From the NCBI GenBank assembly GCA_021738605.1, contig JAIPBY010000002.1, positions 1-36,409 of the forward strand: DNA of 36,409 nt, in the 5' to 3' direction. The translations under genes were made by a program, and so were the position numbers. A model generated the notes under the pieces. It ran no database searches. It saw nothing but the letters and a program-made list of their open reading frames with translations, and was not told the DNA's origin. Below, in pieces: positions 1 to 7,423 of this stretch. The stretch comes from Chitinophagaceae bacterium. Lineage in GTDB: Bacteria > Bacteroidota > Bacteroidia > Chitinophagales > Chitinophagaceae. Within the stretch, counting starts at the first letter, position 1; each line of letters opens with the position of its first letter.

Positions 1-43
1 TTTTAGGAAAAAAGAAACAGTTCAACTGGAAGACCTGAATTGA

Positions 44-844
44 TCATTTGAAACTGATCATGGACTGCATGGGAAACCGAAGGTTCCTGTATCCCATCAT
101 GTCTACCTTGACACTGCCTACCGTTATCGGGCTTTCAATTCGCAAAGGAACATGGTTACCATCATCAGAAACCCATACACTCATGAGCTCCCCGCCTTCA
201 AAAATAGTACCACTGATCAACATGGGCTTGAACTTTATGGCCCTGAATTTACCATAGCGGGTCTTGATGACTTCTTTTCCCATGTATCGGATATAGATGT
301 TGTGGACCTCATCGTCCAAGAACATCTTAAAAGGAATTTTCTCTCCCACCTTGTATTTTGAGAAATTGATGTTGCGTGCATAGTAAATGGAACTCAGCAC
401 ATCCTGCATGCAATCTTCAATCGGAAAGGTACCTTTGGTGCTTACAGCCTTGTTCTCTGCATGGTTGAAAAGCACGAGCTCATCTTTCCTGAAACCACCC
501 TCTTCCACATGCCTTACAAATTTATAAGGCTTCAGTGTTGCGGTATCGATATAGGTTTCATACCGGTCACGCACTTTAAAAATCCAGTCATAGGATGGAT
601 TGGAAGTACCCAGGCCTACCACATGGTAAACAGGCCTGGCATTGAGCTTTTCATTAGACACGGTAAAAGAAGCCGTTCCAGCGTCTACATAAAGACCAAT
701 CACGTTGTAGAAAATTTTAAACGTGATCACTTCTCCTGCATTAAATGACATGTTGCTCAATCCACAAAAATCATTTCCAGCACTCAACCTGATCAGGCTG
801 AGGGAGAAAATGGAGACAAGTAGTATTTTGTGGAAACGTCGCAT
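44..844 (-). CDS. DUF3108 domain-containing exported protein
   Basis: The protein has about 266 residues and an N-terminal signal peptide (MRRFHKILLVSIFSLSLIRL, cut near SAG), followed by a beta-rich domain that resembles the DUF3108 family of periplasmic or outer-membrane-associated proteins of unknown function. Segments such as FNAGEVITFKIFYNVIGLYV and the C-terminal VPLRIESPITVGSVKVDM fit that family. An in-frame start at 895 would add 17 residues ahead of the signal peptide. The ATG at 844 is preferred because it gives a normal signal sequence and lies just after a good -7 element. The gene is monocistronic or the last gene of its strand in this window. The family call comes from recalled sequence pattern; the molecular role is not known. 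Confidence 0.75.
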   Translation of the reverse strand: MRRFHKILLVSIFSLSLIRLSAGNDFCGLSNMSFNAGEVITFKIFYNVIGLYVDAGTASFTVSNEKLNARPVYHVVGLGTSNPSYDWIFKVRDRYETYIDTATLKPYKFVRHVEEGGFRKDELVLFNHAENKAVSTKGTFPIEDCMQDVLSSIYYARNINFSKYKVGEKIPFKMFLDDEVHNIYIRYMGKEVIKTRYGKFRAIKFKPMLISGTIFEGGELMSVWVSDDGNHVPLRIESPITVGSVKVDMMGYRNLRFPMQSMISFK

Positions 845-848
845 GCTG

Positions 849-856
849 CAAATATA
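849..856 (-). promoter_or_regulatory. -7 element TATATTTG of the DUF3108 gene
   Basis: Read on the minus strand this is TATATTTG, a full match to the Bacteroidota consensus TAnnTTTG. Only four bases (CAGC) separate it from the ATG at 844, so transcription would begin at or next to the start codon and the mRNA would be leaderless. No convincing -33 TTG was found. Confidence 0.5.
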
Positions 857-933
857 AAACCATTCGCACTTGGATTTTGTTCTGCGAATTACCACAAGAA
901 TAAAGTTTTCTTAAAAAGAGGATTGGATAATTT

Positions 934-1908
934 TTATCTGGATCGGTAACGCAACAATCCAATGGCGCCAACCGCAGCGGGCAACATCAGGTTGATCAGC
1001 CAAACGGCAGTTACAGAAACCGCTATTCCCAATGCATTACCCGTCAGTGACCCCATCAGCAGCAGGGCAAATTCCCAACGCAGCCCCAGTTCCAAAAAAG
1101 AAAAAGTAGGTACAATAGCAAGCCACAACAGCATGATGGAGATGGCTGCAAATGTATCACGGAAGCCAATCCCGGTATTGGTCAGCTTAAAAAGCAACCA
1201 GTATTGGAGGATGAAAAAAGCAAACCGAAGGGATGAGAGCAGCAATACTTTCAAGAGGATACTGTTGGGTATGGTATTCAATGTCCCAAGCTTATCCCGG
1301 AATTTTCCGAGCATGCGCAGCGAGAGAATCCAGTTGAAAACCATGCCTGCCTTGAAATACAGCAACATAAAAAAAATGATGGTCAAAGGAGTGGCCCATA
1401 ACAGGATGGTTTGTACCGCCTGCAGTCCTGCACCTGTGGGGTATAGATGCTGATCCTGCCATTCCATGCAAAGGGCAATGCTTCCGGCGATGCAGGTTAT
1501 GATCAGCTGTGCAAAATTGCCAATGACAGTATAAGCAGTACCCTGCAAGCGCTGTCCACCGGGAAGATGCATCACCCTTCCGGCAAATTCACCCATCCGA
1601 TTGGGTGTAGCAATGGACAAGGCAATGCCCGATAAAATCATCCTGAATGCCTCAGGCAGTTTGATGGGATGCGCAGTGCTCAACATGACCTGCCATTTCC
1701 TGGCCTCCAACAACCACTGCACCAACATGATTACCAAGACCAATAACAACAACAAAGAACCCCATCCCCGAAGCGATACAAGGAGGGAAGAGAAATGCAA
1801 AGGCAAGTCTTTCTGTCCGGTCACCTGCTTGAATACATTGTAGCTCAATAGCATGAAGAGAGCCGGCCCAAGCAGGTAATTGAGTAATATTTTGATACTT
1901 TTGTTCAG
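934..1908 (-). CDS. Flippase-like integral membrane protein (UPF0104 / LPG synthase TM region)
   Basis: This is a polytopic membrane protein with about 7-8 hydrophobic segments. It resembles the lysylphosphatidylglycerol synthase transmembrane region family (UPF0104), which lacks the soluble synthase domain and whose substrate here is unknown. Family features include the LEARKWQVML segment after the early helices and a PNRMGEFAGRVMHL loop. The first ATG is at 1854, but the frame stays open upstream and encodes a typical family N-terminus (NKSIKILLNYLLGPALF). A CTG at 1908, with AAGGGA about 12 bases upstream, is therefore proposed as the start; an ATG start would cut into the first helix. It is divergent from ruvC, with only about 33 bp between the two starts. 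Confidence 0.75.
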   Translation of the reverse strand: MNKSIKILLNYLLGPALFMLLSYNVFKQVTGQKDLPLHFSSLLVSLRGWGSLLLLLVLVIMLVQWLLEARKWQVMLSTAHPIKLPEAFRMILSGIALSIATPNRMGEFAGRVMHLPGGQRLQGTAYTVIGNFAQLIITCIAGSIALCMEWQDQHLYPTGAGLQAVQTILLWATPLTIIFFMLLYFKAGMVFNWILSLRMLGKFRDKLGTLNTIPNSILLKVLLLSSLRFAFFILQYWLLFKLTNTGIGFRDTFAAISIMLLWLAIVPTFSFLELGLRWEFALLLMGSLTGNALGIAVSVTAVWLINLMLPAAVGAIGLLRYRSR

Positions 1909-1941
1909 TGTGATTGCTTATCCCTTCAAAAATAAACCCAG

Positions 1942-2526
1942 TTGACGCAGAAAAGTAAAATTATTTTAGGGATTGATCCGGGAACCGTGATCATGGGCTA
2001 TGGAATCCTGTCTGTGACGGGTAAGCAGATCAAGATGCTCGAGATGAATGTGATCAAGTTGAATGGGAAAAAGGACATGTTTGAACGCCTGGGCACCATC
2101 AACACAGTCATTCAGGAAATCATCGATAAATACAAGCCAGACGACATGGCCATTGAAGCCCCCTTCTTTGGGAAAAACGTACAAAGTATGCTCAAACTCG
2201 GACGGGCACAGGGTGTAGCCATTGCGGTTGCCATGTCTAATGGCTTGGCGGTAGCAGAATATTCACCCAAAAAAGTCAAACAGTCGATTACCGGCAATGG
2301 CAATGCCAACAAGGAACAAATCTGGAAGATGCTCAACAGCATCATGCCGCTCACCAATACCATCAAATACTTTGATGCATCAGATGCACTGGCGGTGGCA
2401 GTTTGCCATCATTTCAACGCACATGGCCTGGTTACAACCGTTGCTGCAACAAAGAAAAACAGCCGAACCAAAAAATCAGGAGGTTGGGAGGATTTTATCA
2501 AGAACAATCCTGGAAGGATTGGATAA
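1942..2526 (+). CDS. ruvC: Crossover junction endodeoxyribonuclease RuvC
   Basis: RuvC cuts Holliday junctions in complex with RuvAB during recombinational repair. The protein has 194 residues, and the RNase H-like catalytic acids are present: D12 in GIDPGT, E72 in AIEAPFF, and D145 and D148 in FDASDALAVAV. The start is TTG, because no ATG lies between the upstream region and the GIDPG motif. The C-terminus carries a lysine-rich tail beyond the usual RuvC core. It is transcribed divergently from the flippase-like gene and ends 13 bp before the convergent small membrane protein gene. Confidence 0.95.
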   Translation: MTQKSKIILGIDPGTVIMGYGILSVTGKQIKMLEMNVIKLNGKKDMFERLGTINTVIQEIIDKYKPDDMAIEAPFFGKNVQSMLKLGRAQGVAIAVAMSNGLAVAEYSPKKVKQSITGNGNANKEQIWKMLNSIMPLTNTIKYFDASDALAVAVCHHFNAHGLVTTVAATKKNSRTKKSGGWEDFIKNNPGRIG

Positions 2527-2539
2527 AACCCAGAAAGAT

Positions 2540-2869
2540 TTACTTCAACTTGATGAGAAAATAAATGGCGGGGAGAAACAAAATCAGCTTGAGAAACTCA
2601 AATGCCCCCACAGCAAGGTCAAGCCCCATGTGTGCCACCACAATTCCCAGAAACAACCATGCCGCCCATTTTTCTTTTGACCAAATAAAAGAGAGGGCAA
2701 GAAAAAGGATGATGTTCAACAACGCATGCGCTGAAGGATACAGGATACCAAATATTGCATAGGCCCCAGTGAAAGAATAAACAAGGTCAAATAAACCCAG
2801 TGCAAACAAGCATCCGAGGAGGATCATTAAAAAATATTCTTTGTTGGCTGCCTTGGATGGATGGGTCAT
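2540..2869 (-). CDS. Small integral membrane protein, unknown function
   Basis: This 109-residue protein has four predicted transmembrane helices (about residues 11-31, 34-62, 68-88 and 90-107). I do not recognise the family. A histidine and aspartate in helix 3 (VVAHMGLDLAV) and a histidine in helix 2 (YPSAHALLN) are within or next to the membrane. The start ATG overlaps the stop of the upstream HIT gene as ATGA, so the two are probably translationally coupled and co-transcribed with greA. The gene is convergent with ruvC. Confidence 0.7.
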   Translation of the reverse strand: MTHPSKAANKEYFLMILLGCLFALGLFDLVYSFTGAYAIFGILYPSAHALLNIILFLALSFIWSKEKWAAWLFLGIVVAHMGLDLAVGAFEFLKLILFLPAIYFLIKLK

Positions 2870-3264
2870 TGTTGGAGTGCTTGAAGAATTTTCTGTTGCG
2901 CTTCCTTCAATTCATCCTGAGAAGGCTTCAGCTTGGGTCTTGTAAAATTCAGGTCATCTGCTGTATCAATAGGCACCAAATGGACATGGGCATGCGGCAC
3001 TTCCAATCCAACCACCGCCATTCCACAGCGCTGGCAAGGAAAAGCTCTTTCAATGGCCTTGGCAATGGGTTGGGCAAATTGTAAAACAGCCCCTAGATCA
3101 TTTGCATCCATGTCAAACAACTTGTCTGTCGCCTTTTTCGGAACCACGAGGGTATGACCGGGCACAAGAGGAAAAACATCCAAAAAAGCATAGAATTGAT
3201 CATTCTCGGCAATTTTGAAAGAAGGAATATCCCCTGCAATGATTTTTGAAAAAATGGTTGCCAT
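2866..3264 (-). CDS. HIT family protein (histidine triad hydrolase)
   Basis: This is a 132-residue histidine triad protein, a family of nucleotidyl hydrolases acting on AMP-lysine or dinucleoside polyphosphate-like substrates. The triad is explicit, H91-A-H93-V-H95 followed by LVP, and the N-terminus MATIFSKIIAGDIPS is diagnostic of the bacterial HinT-like branch. A TTG nine bases upstream is in frame, but the ATG at 3264 gives the family N-terminus. The start lies 5 bp after the greA stop, and the stop overlaps the next gene, so greA, the HIT gene and the membrane protein gene form one operon. The exact substrate cannot be told from sequence. Confidence 0.92.
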   Translation of the reverse strand: MATIFSKIIAGDIPSFKIAENDQFYAFLDVFPLVPGHTLVVPKKATDKLFDMDANDLGAVLQFAQPIAKAIERAFPCQRCGMAVVGLEVPHAHVHLVPIDTADDLNFTRPKLKPSQDELKEAQQKILQALQQ

Positions 3265-3269
3265 GGTTA

Positions 3270-3740
3270 TCAAATCGCAATATGATCAATGGTAAATACC
3301 ACCTTGCCATTGGGTGCAACAATCTCCGCCTCTTCACCCACTTTTTTCCCAAGCAACCCTTTGCCAATGGGAGAAGTAACGGATATTTTCTGCATTTTCA
3401 AATCCGCTTCTTTTTCAGATACAATCTGATAGGTAACCGATTTTTTGGTAGCCTTGTTGGTGATGGTAACCTTGGTCAGGATGGATACCTTGCTGGTATC
3501 TATCGTAGATGCATCAAGGATGCGGGCACTGGCCAATTCTGTTTCCATGCGGTTGATCTTGGCTTCAAGCAAACCCTGTGCTTCTTTGGCAGCATCGTAT
3601 TCTGCATTTTCCTTGAGATCACCTTTTTCCCTTGCCTCAGCAATGGCGCGGGAAGCGGCAGGGCGTTCAACACTTTTCATGTGTTGCAGTTCAACCTTCA
3701 TTTGCTCAAGGGTTTCTTTGGTTACGTACATTATACTCAT
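3270..3740 (-). CDS. greA: Transcription elongation factor GreA
   Basis: GreA stimulates RNA cleavage by backtracked RNA polymerase. The protein has 156 residues, the usual length. The N-terminal coiled coil carries the signature REKGDLKENAEYDAAKEAQG, whose acidic tip (D and E in GDLKENAEY) is inserted into the polymerase secondary channel. The C-terminal domain ends GKVVFTIDHI. The frame runs upstream to 3842, but the extension would read through a strong hairpin. The ATG at 3740 gives the family N-terminus MSIMYVTKE. A terminator-like hairpin ending 28 bp upstream, just behind a good promoter, suggests attenuation. It heads an operon with the HIT gene. Confidence 0.95.
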   Translation of the reverse strand: MSIMYVTKETLEQMKVELQHMKSVERPAASRAIAEAREKGDLKENAEYDAAKEAQGLLEAKINRMETELASARILDASTIDTSKVSILTKVTITNKATKKSVTYQIVSEKEADLKMQKISVTSPIGKGLLGKKVGEEAEIVAPNGKVVFTIDHIAI

Positions 3741-3767
3741 ATGGACATCTTTCAGTTGGTCGGTTTG

Positions 3768-3809
3768 AAAAAAAATGAGCAACGCCTCAGTTGGTGCTGA
3801 AGCGTTGCT
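3768..3809 (-). terminator. Intrinsic terminator or attenuator ahead of greA
   Basis: On the minus strand AGCAACGCTTCAG pairs with CTGAGGCGTTGCT around a six-base loop (13 bp, one G-T wobble; 3778-3809). After two bases comes a run of eight T (3768-3775). It lies 30 bp after the dehydrogenase stop and 28 bp before greA. It can serve as terminator of the upstream gene, as attenuator of greA, or both. Confidence 0.85.
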
Positions 3810-3815
3810 GCATTG

Positions 3816-3823
3816 CAAAGGTA
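3816..3823 (-). promoter_or_regulatory. Promoter -7 element TACCTTTG for greA leader
   Basis: The minus strand reads TTG (overlapping the dehydrogenase stop region), 16 bases, then TACCTTTG, a full match to TAnnTTTG. Transcription would start about 4-7 bases later, practically at the first base of the 3778-3809 hairpin. Confidence 0.55.
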
Positions 3824-3838
3824 AATAATTTTTGTAAA

Positions 3839-4774
3839 TCAAGGCCAGGGCAACAAATCCAGCTTTTTGAGCAGGCTTTGGGCCAATTTGACCAACGACT
3901 CATGACTGGAGCCCGCAATGTGTGGGGTAACGATCACATTCCTGCGCCTCAACAGTTGTTGCAACATGTCGGTTTCATGGGCTGCATAGCTTGCAAGATC
4001 CTCATTTTCAAGCACATCCAAGCCTGCGGCAGCAACCAGGCCTTGGTCCAATGCACTGATCAGGGCAGTTGTGTCTACCACCCCACCCCTGCTGGCGTTG
4101 AGAAAATAAGGTCTTTTTTTGAGGGATGAGAAAAACTGCTTATTGGCATAATGATGCGTTTCCGCATTTAAGGGCAGGTGGAAGCTGATGACATCAGCTG
4201 ATTCCTGGATGGCTCCAAGTGTGGATTCAATGATATGACCACCACTGAAACCTGTCTTGTATTTGTCGTGCGCAAGCACAGTCACACCAAAGGGTGAAAG
4301 CAAATGGGCAAAGGCCGATCCGGTATGCCCCAAACCAATGATCCCAACTGTTTTTCCGCCCAGCTCAAATCCCCTGTTGGCCTCTCGCAGCCATTTTCCT
4401 TCCCTTACTTCATCCCTGGAGCTGCTGATGTTGTGCAGCAGGGAAAGCAACAAACCAAGACAATGCTCACCAACAGATTCACAGTTGCCATCCGGGCTGC
4501 TCATGCAAACGATCTGCTGTGCAGTGGCTTGTTCAACATCGATGATTTCCATGCCACTGCCCAATCTCCCGATCCATTTCAAGGATTGGGCGGCTGCCAG
4601 GATTTCCTTGTCAATTTGGATCCTGCTGGCCACAATCAATCCCGCATAGGCAGGAATCAATTCTTTCAACTCCTGATGGCTTATTTTTTCCAGAGTATCC
4701 ACCTGGTATCCCCTTTGCTCCAGCCCTTCTTTGAGACAGGAATGGGCAGGGGCAGTGATCAACACTTTTGACAT
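3839..4774 (-). CDS. D-2-hydroxyacid dehydrogenase (NAD-dependent)
   Basis: This 311-residue protein belongs to the D-isomer-specific 2-hydroxyacid dehydrogenase family (phosphoglycerate dehydrogenase-like). The nucleotide motif is GLGHTG (147-152) followed by D170, which favours NAD over NADP. The catalytic set is R229 in NASRGG, an acidic residue in DVLENED (near 256) and H285 in PHIAGSS. It lacks the C-terminal ACT domain of long SerA enzymes, so serine biosynthesis is possible but not assured. The ATG at 4774 shares one base with the rsmA stop (TGATG), so the gene is translationally coupled to rsmA. A terminator hairpin follows at 3768-3809. Confidence 0.9.
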   Translation of the reverse strand: MSKVLITAPAHSCLKEGLEQRGYQVDTLEKISHQELKELIPAYAGLIVASRIQIDKEILAAAQSLKWIGRLGSGMEIIDVEQATAQQIVCMSSPDGNCESVGEHCLGLLLSLLHNISSSRDEVREGKWLREANRGFELGGKTVGIIGLGHTGSAFAHLLSPFGVTVLAHDKYKTGFSGGHIIESTLGAIQESADVISFHLPLNAETHHYANKQFFSSLKKRPYFLNASRGGVVDTTALISALDQGLVAAAGLDVLENEDLASYAAHETDMLQQLLRRRNVIVTPHIAGSSHESLVKLAQSLLKKLDLLPWP

Positions 4775-5526
4775 CAATTCATCTTGTTTAGGAGTTCGAC
4801 AAAATCCAGTACAGACAACTGTTCTGCACGTTTTGTAAATATGGGATCCAAGAGATCTTCCTTTTTAAAATAGGGCTTTAACGGATTCCTCAACTGCTTT
4901 CTTCGTTGACCAAATGCCAGCTTCACCAACAGCATGAATTTCTTGTGGTTGGTGATCCCAAAAGGATTGCCGGCATCTTCAAACATAATGACGCCACTTT
5001 TCACTTTTGGGGGTGGATTGAAGCAGTTTTCATCCACATCAAACAAGTATGTCGTTTTATAATAGGCCTGGGAAATGACACTCAAAATGCCATACTCTTT
5101 TGATCCAGGACCCGAACAGATCCTGACAGCAACTTCCTTCTGGAACATGCCAATCATGGTCTCGACCTGTTCTCTCCATTCAATTACTTTGAAAACAATC
5201 TGAGTGGAAATATTGTAAGGGAAATTCCCGATCAGGGTAAAGCGTCCGCTGAAGGGGGCATCAATCTCAAGAATATCTGCTTCGATAATTTTACCCCGCA
5301 CATGAGGATAAGCTTTCAGCAGAAATACCACCTTCTCTGCATCAATTTCCACCAACTTGAGGTCTACGCCCTCCAACCCTTTCAGGTACTTGGTCAGTGC
5401 GCCACCACCCGGACCCACTTCCAGCAACTGGCTGTATTGGTGCGCATTGAGGGCCTCAATGATGCGGATACAGACTGTTTCATCTTTCAAAAAGTGTTGT
5501 CCTAGCGATTTCTTGAGGGTGTACAT
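4774..5526 (-). CDS. rsmA: 16S rRNA dimethyladenosine transferase RsmA (KsgA)
   Basis: RsmA dimethylates two adjacent adenines in helix 45 of 16S rRNA during small-subunit maturation. The protein has 250 residues. It shows the N-terminal signature LGQHFLKDE, the SAM-binding motif EVGPGGG (36-42), and motif IV NFPYNIS (101-107), which binds the target adenine. The C-terminal helical domain contains FGQRRKQLRNPLK. The start at 5526 matches the family exactly, which matters because a full -7 element lies only five bases upstream. It is divergent from pdxA and first in an operon with the dehydrogenase gene. Confidence 0.96.
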   Translation of the reverse strand: MYTLKKSLGQHFLKDETVCIRIIEALNAHQYSQLLEVGPGGGALTKYLKGLEGVDLKLVEIDAEKVVFLLKAYPHVRGKIIEADILEIDAPFSGRFTLIGNFPYNISTQIVFKVIEWREQVETMIGMFQKEVAVRICSGPGSKEYGILSVISQAYYKTTYLFDVDENCFNPPPKVKSGVIMFEDAGNPFGITNHKKFMLLVKLAFGQRRKQLRNPLKPYFKKEDLLDPIFTKRAEQLSVLDFVELLNKMN

Positions 5527-5531
5527 TGCGC

Positions 5532-5539
5532 CAAAATTA
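5532..5539 (-). promoter_or_regulatory. -7 element TAATTTTG of rsmA
   Basis: The minus strand reads TAATTTTG, then GCGCA, then the rsmA ATG. This is a full match to TAnnTTTG placed so that the predicted transcription start falls at or beside the start codon. No clear -33 TTG was found at the usual distance. Confidence 0.5.
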
Positions 5540-5594
5540 AGACAAAGATCCCCGTTTTCCTTGTACCTTTACTGTTCAAATGAAAGCAGAAGAG

Positions 5595-6680
5595 ATGAGT
5601 GCTCAAAAAAGACCGGTAATTGGAATTTCAATTGGAGACCTGAATGGGATAGGAATCGAGCTGATTCTCAATACCTTTTCAGACGGACGCATCCTTGAAT
5701 TCTGTACCCCAGTAGTTTTTGGCAACAACAAGGTGCTCAACTTCTACAGAAAGCTGATGCCAGAATTGAACATCAGTTACAACAACATCAAAGACATCGC
5801 CAAGGCCAATCCAAAACAACTCAATGTATTCACCGTTTGGGAAGAGGATGTGGACATACAGCCCGGTCAAATGACCGATACAGCTGGCCTGTATGGAGTA
5901 AAATCATTGCAGGCAGCAGTGAAGGCACTGAAAGAAAATGCAATTGATGCCTTGGTTACAGCACCCTTGCACAAATATGCCATGCAGAGCAGTGAATTCA
6001 ATTTCACAGGGCATACTCCTTATCTCAAGGAAGTGTTCAAGGCAGATGAAGTGCTGATGCTGATGGTGGCAGAGAACATGCGGGTTGCCTTGCTTACTGA
6101 ACATGTAGCCATAGGTGATGTTGCCAAAAACATTACCAAAGAACAGATCATCAAAAAAATCAACCTGCTCAAAGCCAGCCTTAAAAAAGACTTTGGCATC
6201 GATAGGCCAAAGATTGCCGTCTTGGGCCTTAACCCCCATGCAGGCGATGAAGGATTGGTGGGAAGAGAGGAGAAAGAAATTATTCGTCCGGCAGTGATGG
6301 AGGCAAAGAAAAATGACTGTATCGTTATGGGCCCATACAGTGCAGATGCATTTTTTGCCAGGGGAAGCCATGAAAAATTTGATGCAGTGCTGGCTATGTA
6401 CCACGACCAGGGACTGATTCCTTTCAAGTCGCTTGCGCTGGGCGAAGGCACCAATTTCACTGCTGGCCTACAAGTCATCAGAACATCCCCAGATCATGGA
6501 ACTGCCTTTGATATTGCAGGAAAGAATATTGCCGATGAATCCTCCTTCAGGGCTGCAGTATTCGCAGCAGTAGACATTTTTGATACAAGAATGGGCTATG
6601 CAGAAATGAGAAAAAATCCGCTGCGAAAAATTTCTGCAAGGGTAATGGCCAATGCAGAGGACGAAAAAATTGACGAATAG
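5595..6680 (+). CDS. pdxA: 4-hydroxythreonine-4-phosphate dehydrogenase PdxA
   Basis: PdxA oxidises 4-phosphooxy-L-threonine in the DXP-dependent pyridoxal phosphate pathway. The product has about 361 residues. It shows the N-terminal GISIGDLNGIGIELIL, the substrate loop FTGHTPYLKE, the divalent-metal histidine region LGLNPHAGDEG and the MYHDQGLIPFK signature. An upstream in-frame ATG at 5580 exists. The ATG at 5595 is preferred because AGAAGAG precedes it directly and because a TACCTTTA -7-like element (5564-5571) would place the RNA start close to 5580. The gene is convergent with the LolA-like gene, leaving 2 bp between stops. Confidence 0.94.
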   Translation: MSAQKRPVIGISIGDLNGIGIELILNTFSDGRILEFCTPVVFGNNKVLNFYRKLMPELNISYNNIKDIAKANPKQLNVFTVWEEDVDIQPGQMTDTAGLYGVKSLQAAVKALKENAIDALVTAPLHKYAMQSSEFNFTGHTPYLKEVFKADEVLMLMVAENMRVALLTEHVAIGDVAKNITKEQIIKKINLLKASLKKDFGIDRPKIAVLGLNPHAGDEGLVGREEKEIIRPAVMEAKKNDCIVMGPYSADAFFARGSHEKFDAVLAMYHDQGLIPFKSLALGEGTNFTAGLQVIRTSPDHGTAFDIAGKNIADESSFRAAVFAAVDIFDTRMGYAEMRKNPLRKISARVMANAEDEKIDE

Positions 6681-6682
6681 CT

Positions 6683-7381
6683 TTATTTGGTACCGAAAAT
6701 ATCTGCGGCCAATCCTTTGTTGATCTCGTAAGAAGCATAAGAAATCTCTATCCTTCCCTGCTTGCTCAAAGGCTTCTTTTCTTTTGATTTCTGGGAGATA
6801 CTTGCATCATACTCAAAAGTTATTCCCTTGGGTAATTTGTAATCCTTTGTATTAAAAATCATGATGGCCTTGTCTGGCAAACCCCACTTGGCATATTTCC
6901 CATATTCCATTTCCATTTCGTAGGTACCGTTGTCTTTGGTAGTGGTGATTGCTCTTCTGATCAACATGGCCTTGTCATCAACATACAAGGTTGTCAAGAC
7001 GATATCAGAAGATTCACCATTGGGGATGAGTTTCAAAACAGCGAGATCAGCACCCTTCCACAAGATACGACCTGCGGAGAGTGAAGTATAGTTGCCTTCG
7101 GTGATCAAAGAATTCATGTTGATGCGGATACCTCCTTTAGGCAATACAGAAATACCCCCATCTTTTTTAATCCTGAAAAGATCAGGGAATTTGTAGAAAA
7201 TACGCACTGTAGAAATGGGTAATTTAAGAAAAGCCACATCGGTTTTCAGCATCCCTTTTGCCTCGTAATCCTTTACAGACAATAACTTGGACTTGAGCTT
7301 GGCAGCCATCTCTTCAGCAGATTGAGAAAATGACAATCCAACAGAACACACACCAATCAAGAGCAACAAAAACTTCTTCAT
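6683..7381 (-). CDS. LolA-like outer-membrane lipoprotein carrier/sorting protein
   Basis: The protein has 232 residues with a clean signal peptide (MKKFLLLLIGVCSVGLSFSQ), then a beta-rich domain that looks like the LolA/LolB fold family often labelled outer membrane lipoprotein-sorting protein. LolA proteins ferry lipoproteins or other lipids across the periplasm. Supporting segments are the early LKSKLLSVKDYEAKGMLKTD and the middle FPDLFRIKKDGGISVLPKGG. It is not certain that this is the main LolA, because Bacteroidota encode several paralogues of this fold. It ends 2 bp from the convergent pdxA. Confidence 0.7.
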   Translation of the reverse strand: MKKFLLLLIGVCSVGLSFSQSAEEMAAKLKSKLLSVKDYEAKGMLKTDVAFLKLPISTVRIFYKFPDLFRIKKDGGISVLPKGGIRINMNSLITEGNYTSLSAGRILWKGADLAVLKLIPNGESSDIVLTTLYVDDKAMLIRRAITTTKDNGTYEMEMEYGKYAKWGLPDKAIMIFNTKDYKLPKGITFEYDASISQKSKEKKPLSKQGRIEISYASYEINKGLAADIFGTK

Positions 7382-7423
7382 GGAATTAAAACAACCGCCC
7401 TGCTTAAATGTTCAGCGCCAATG

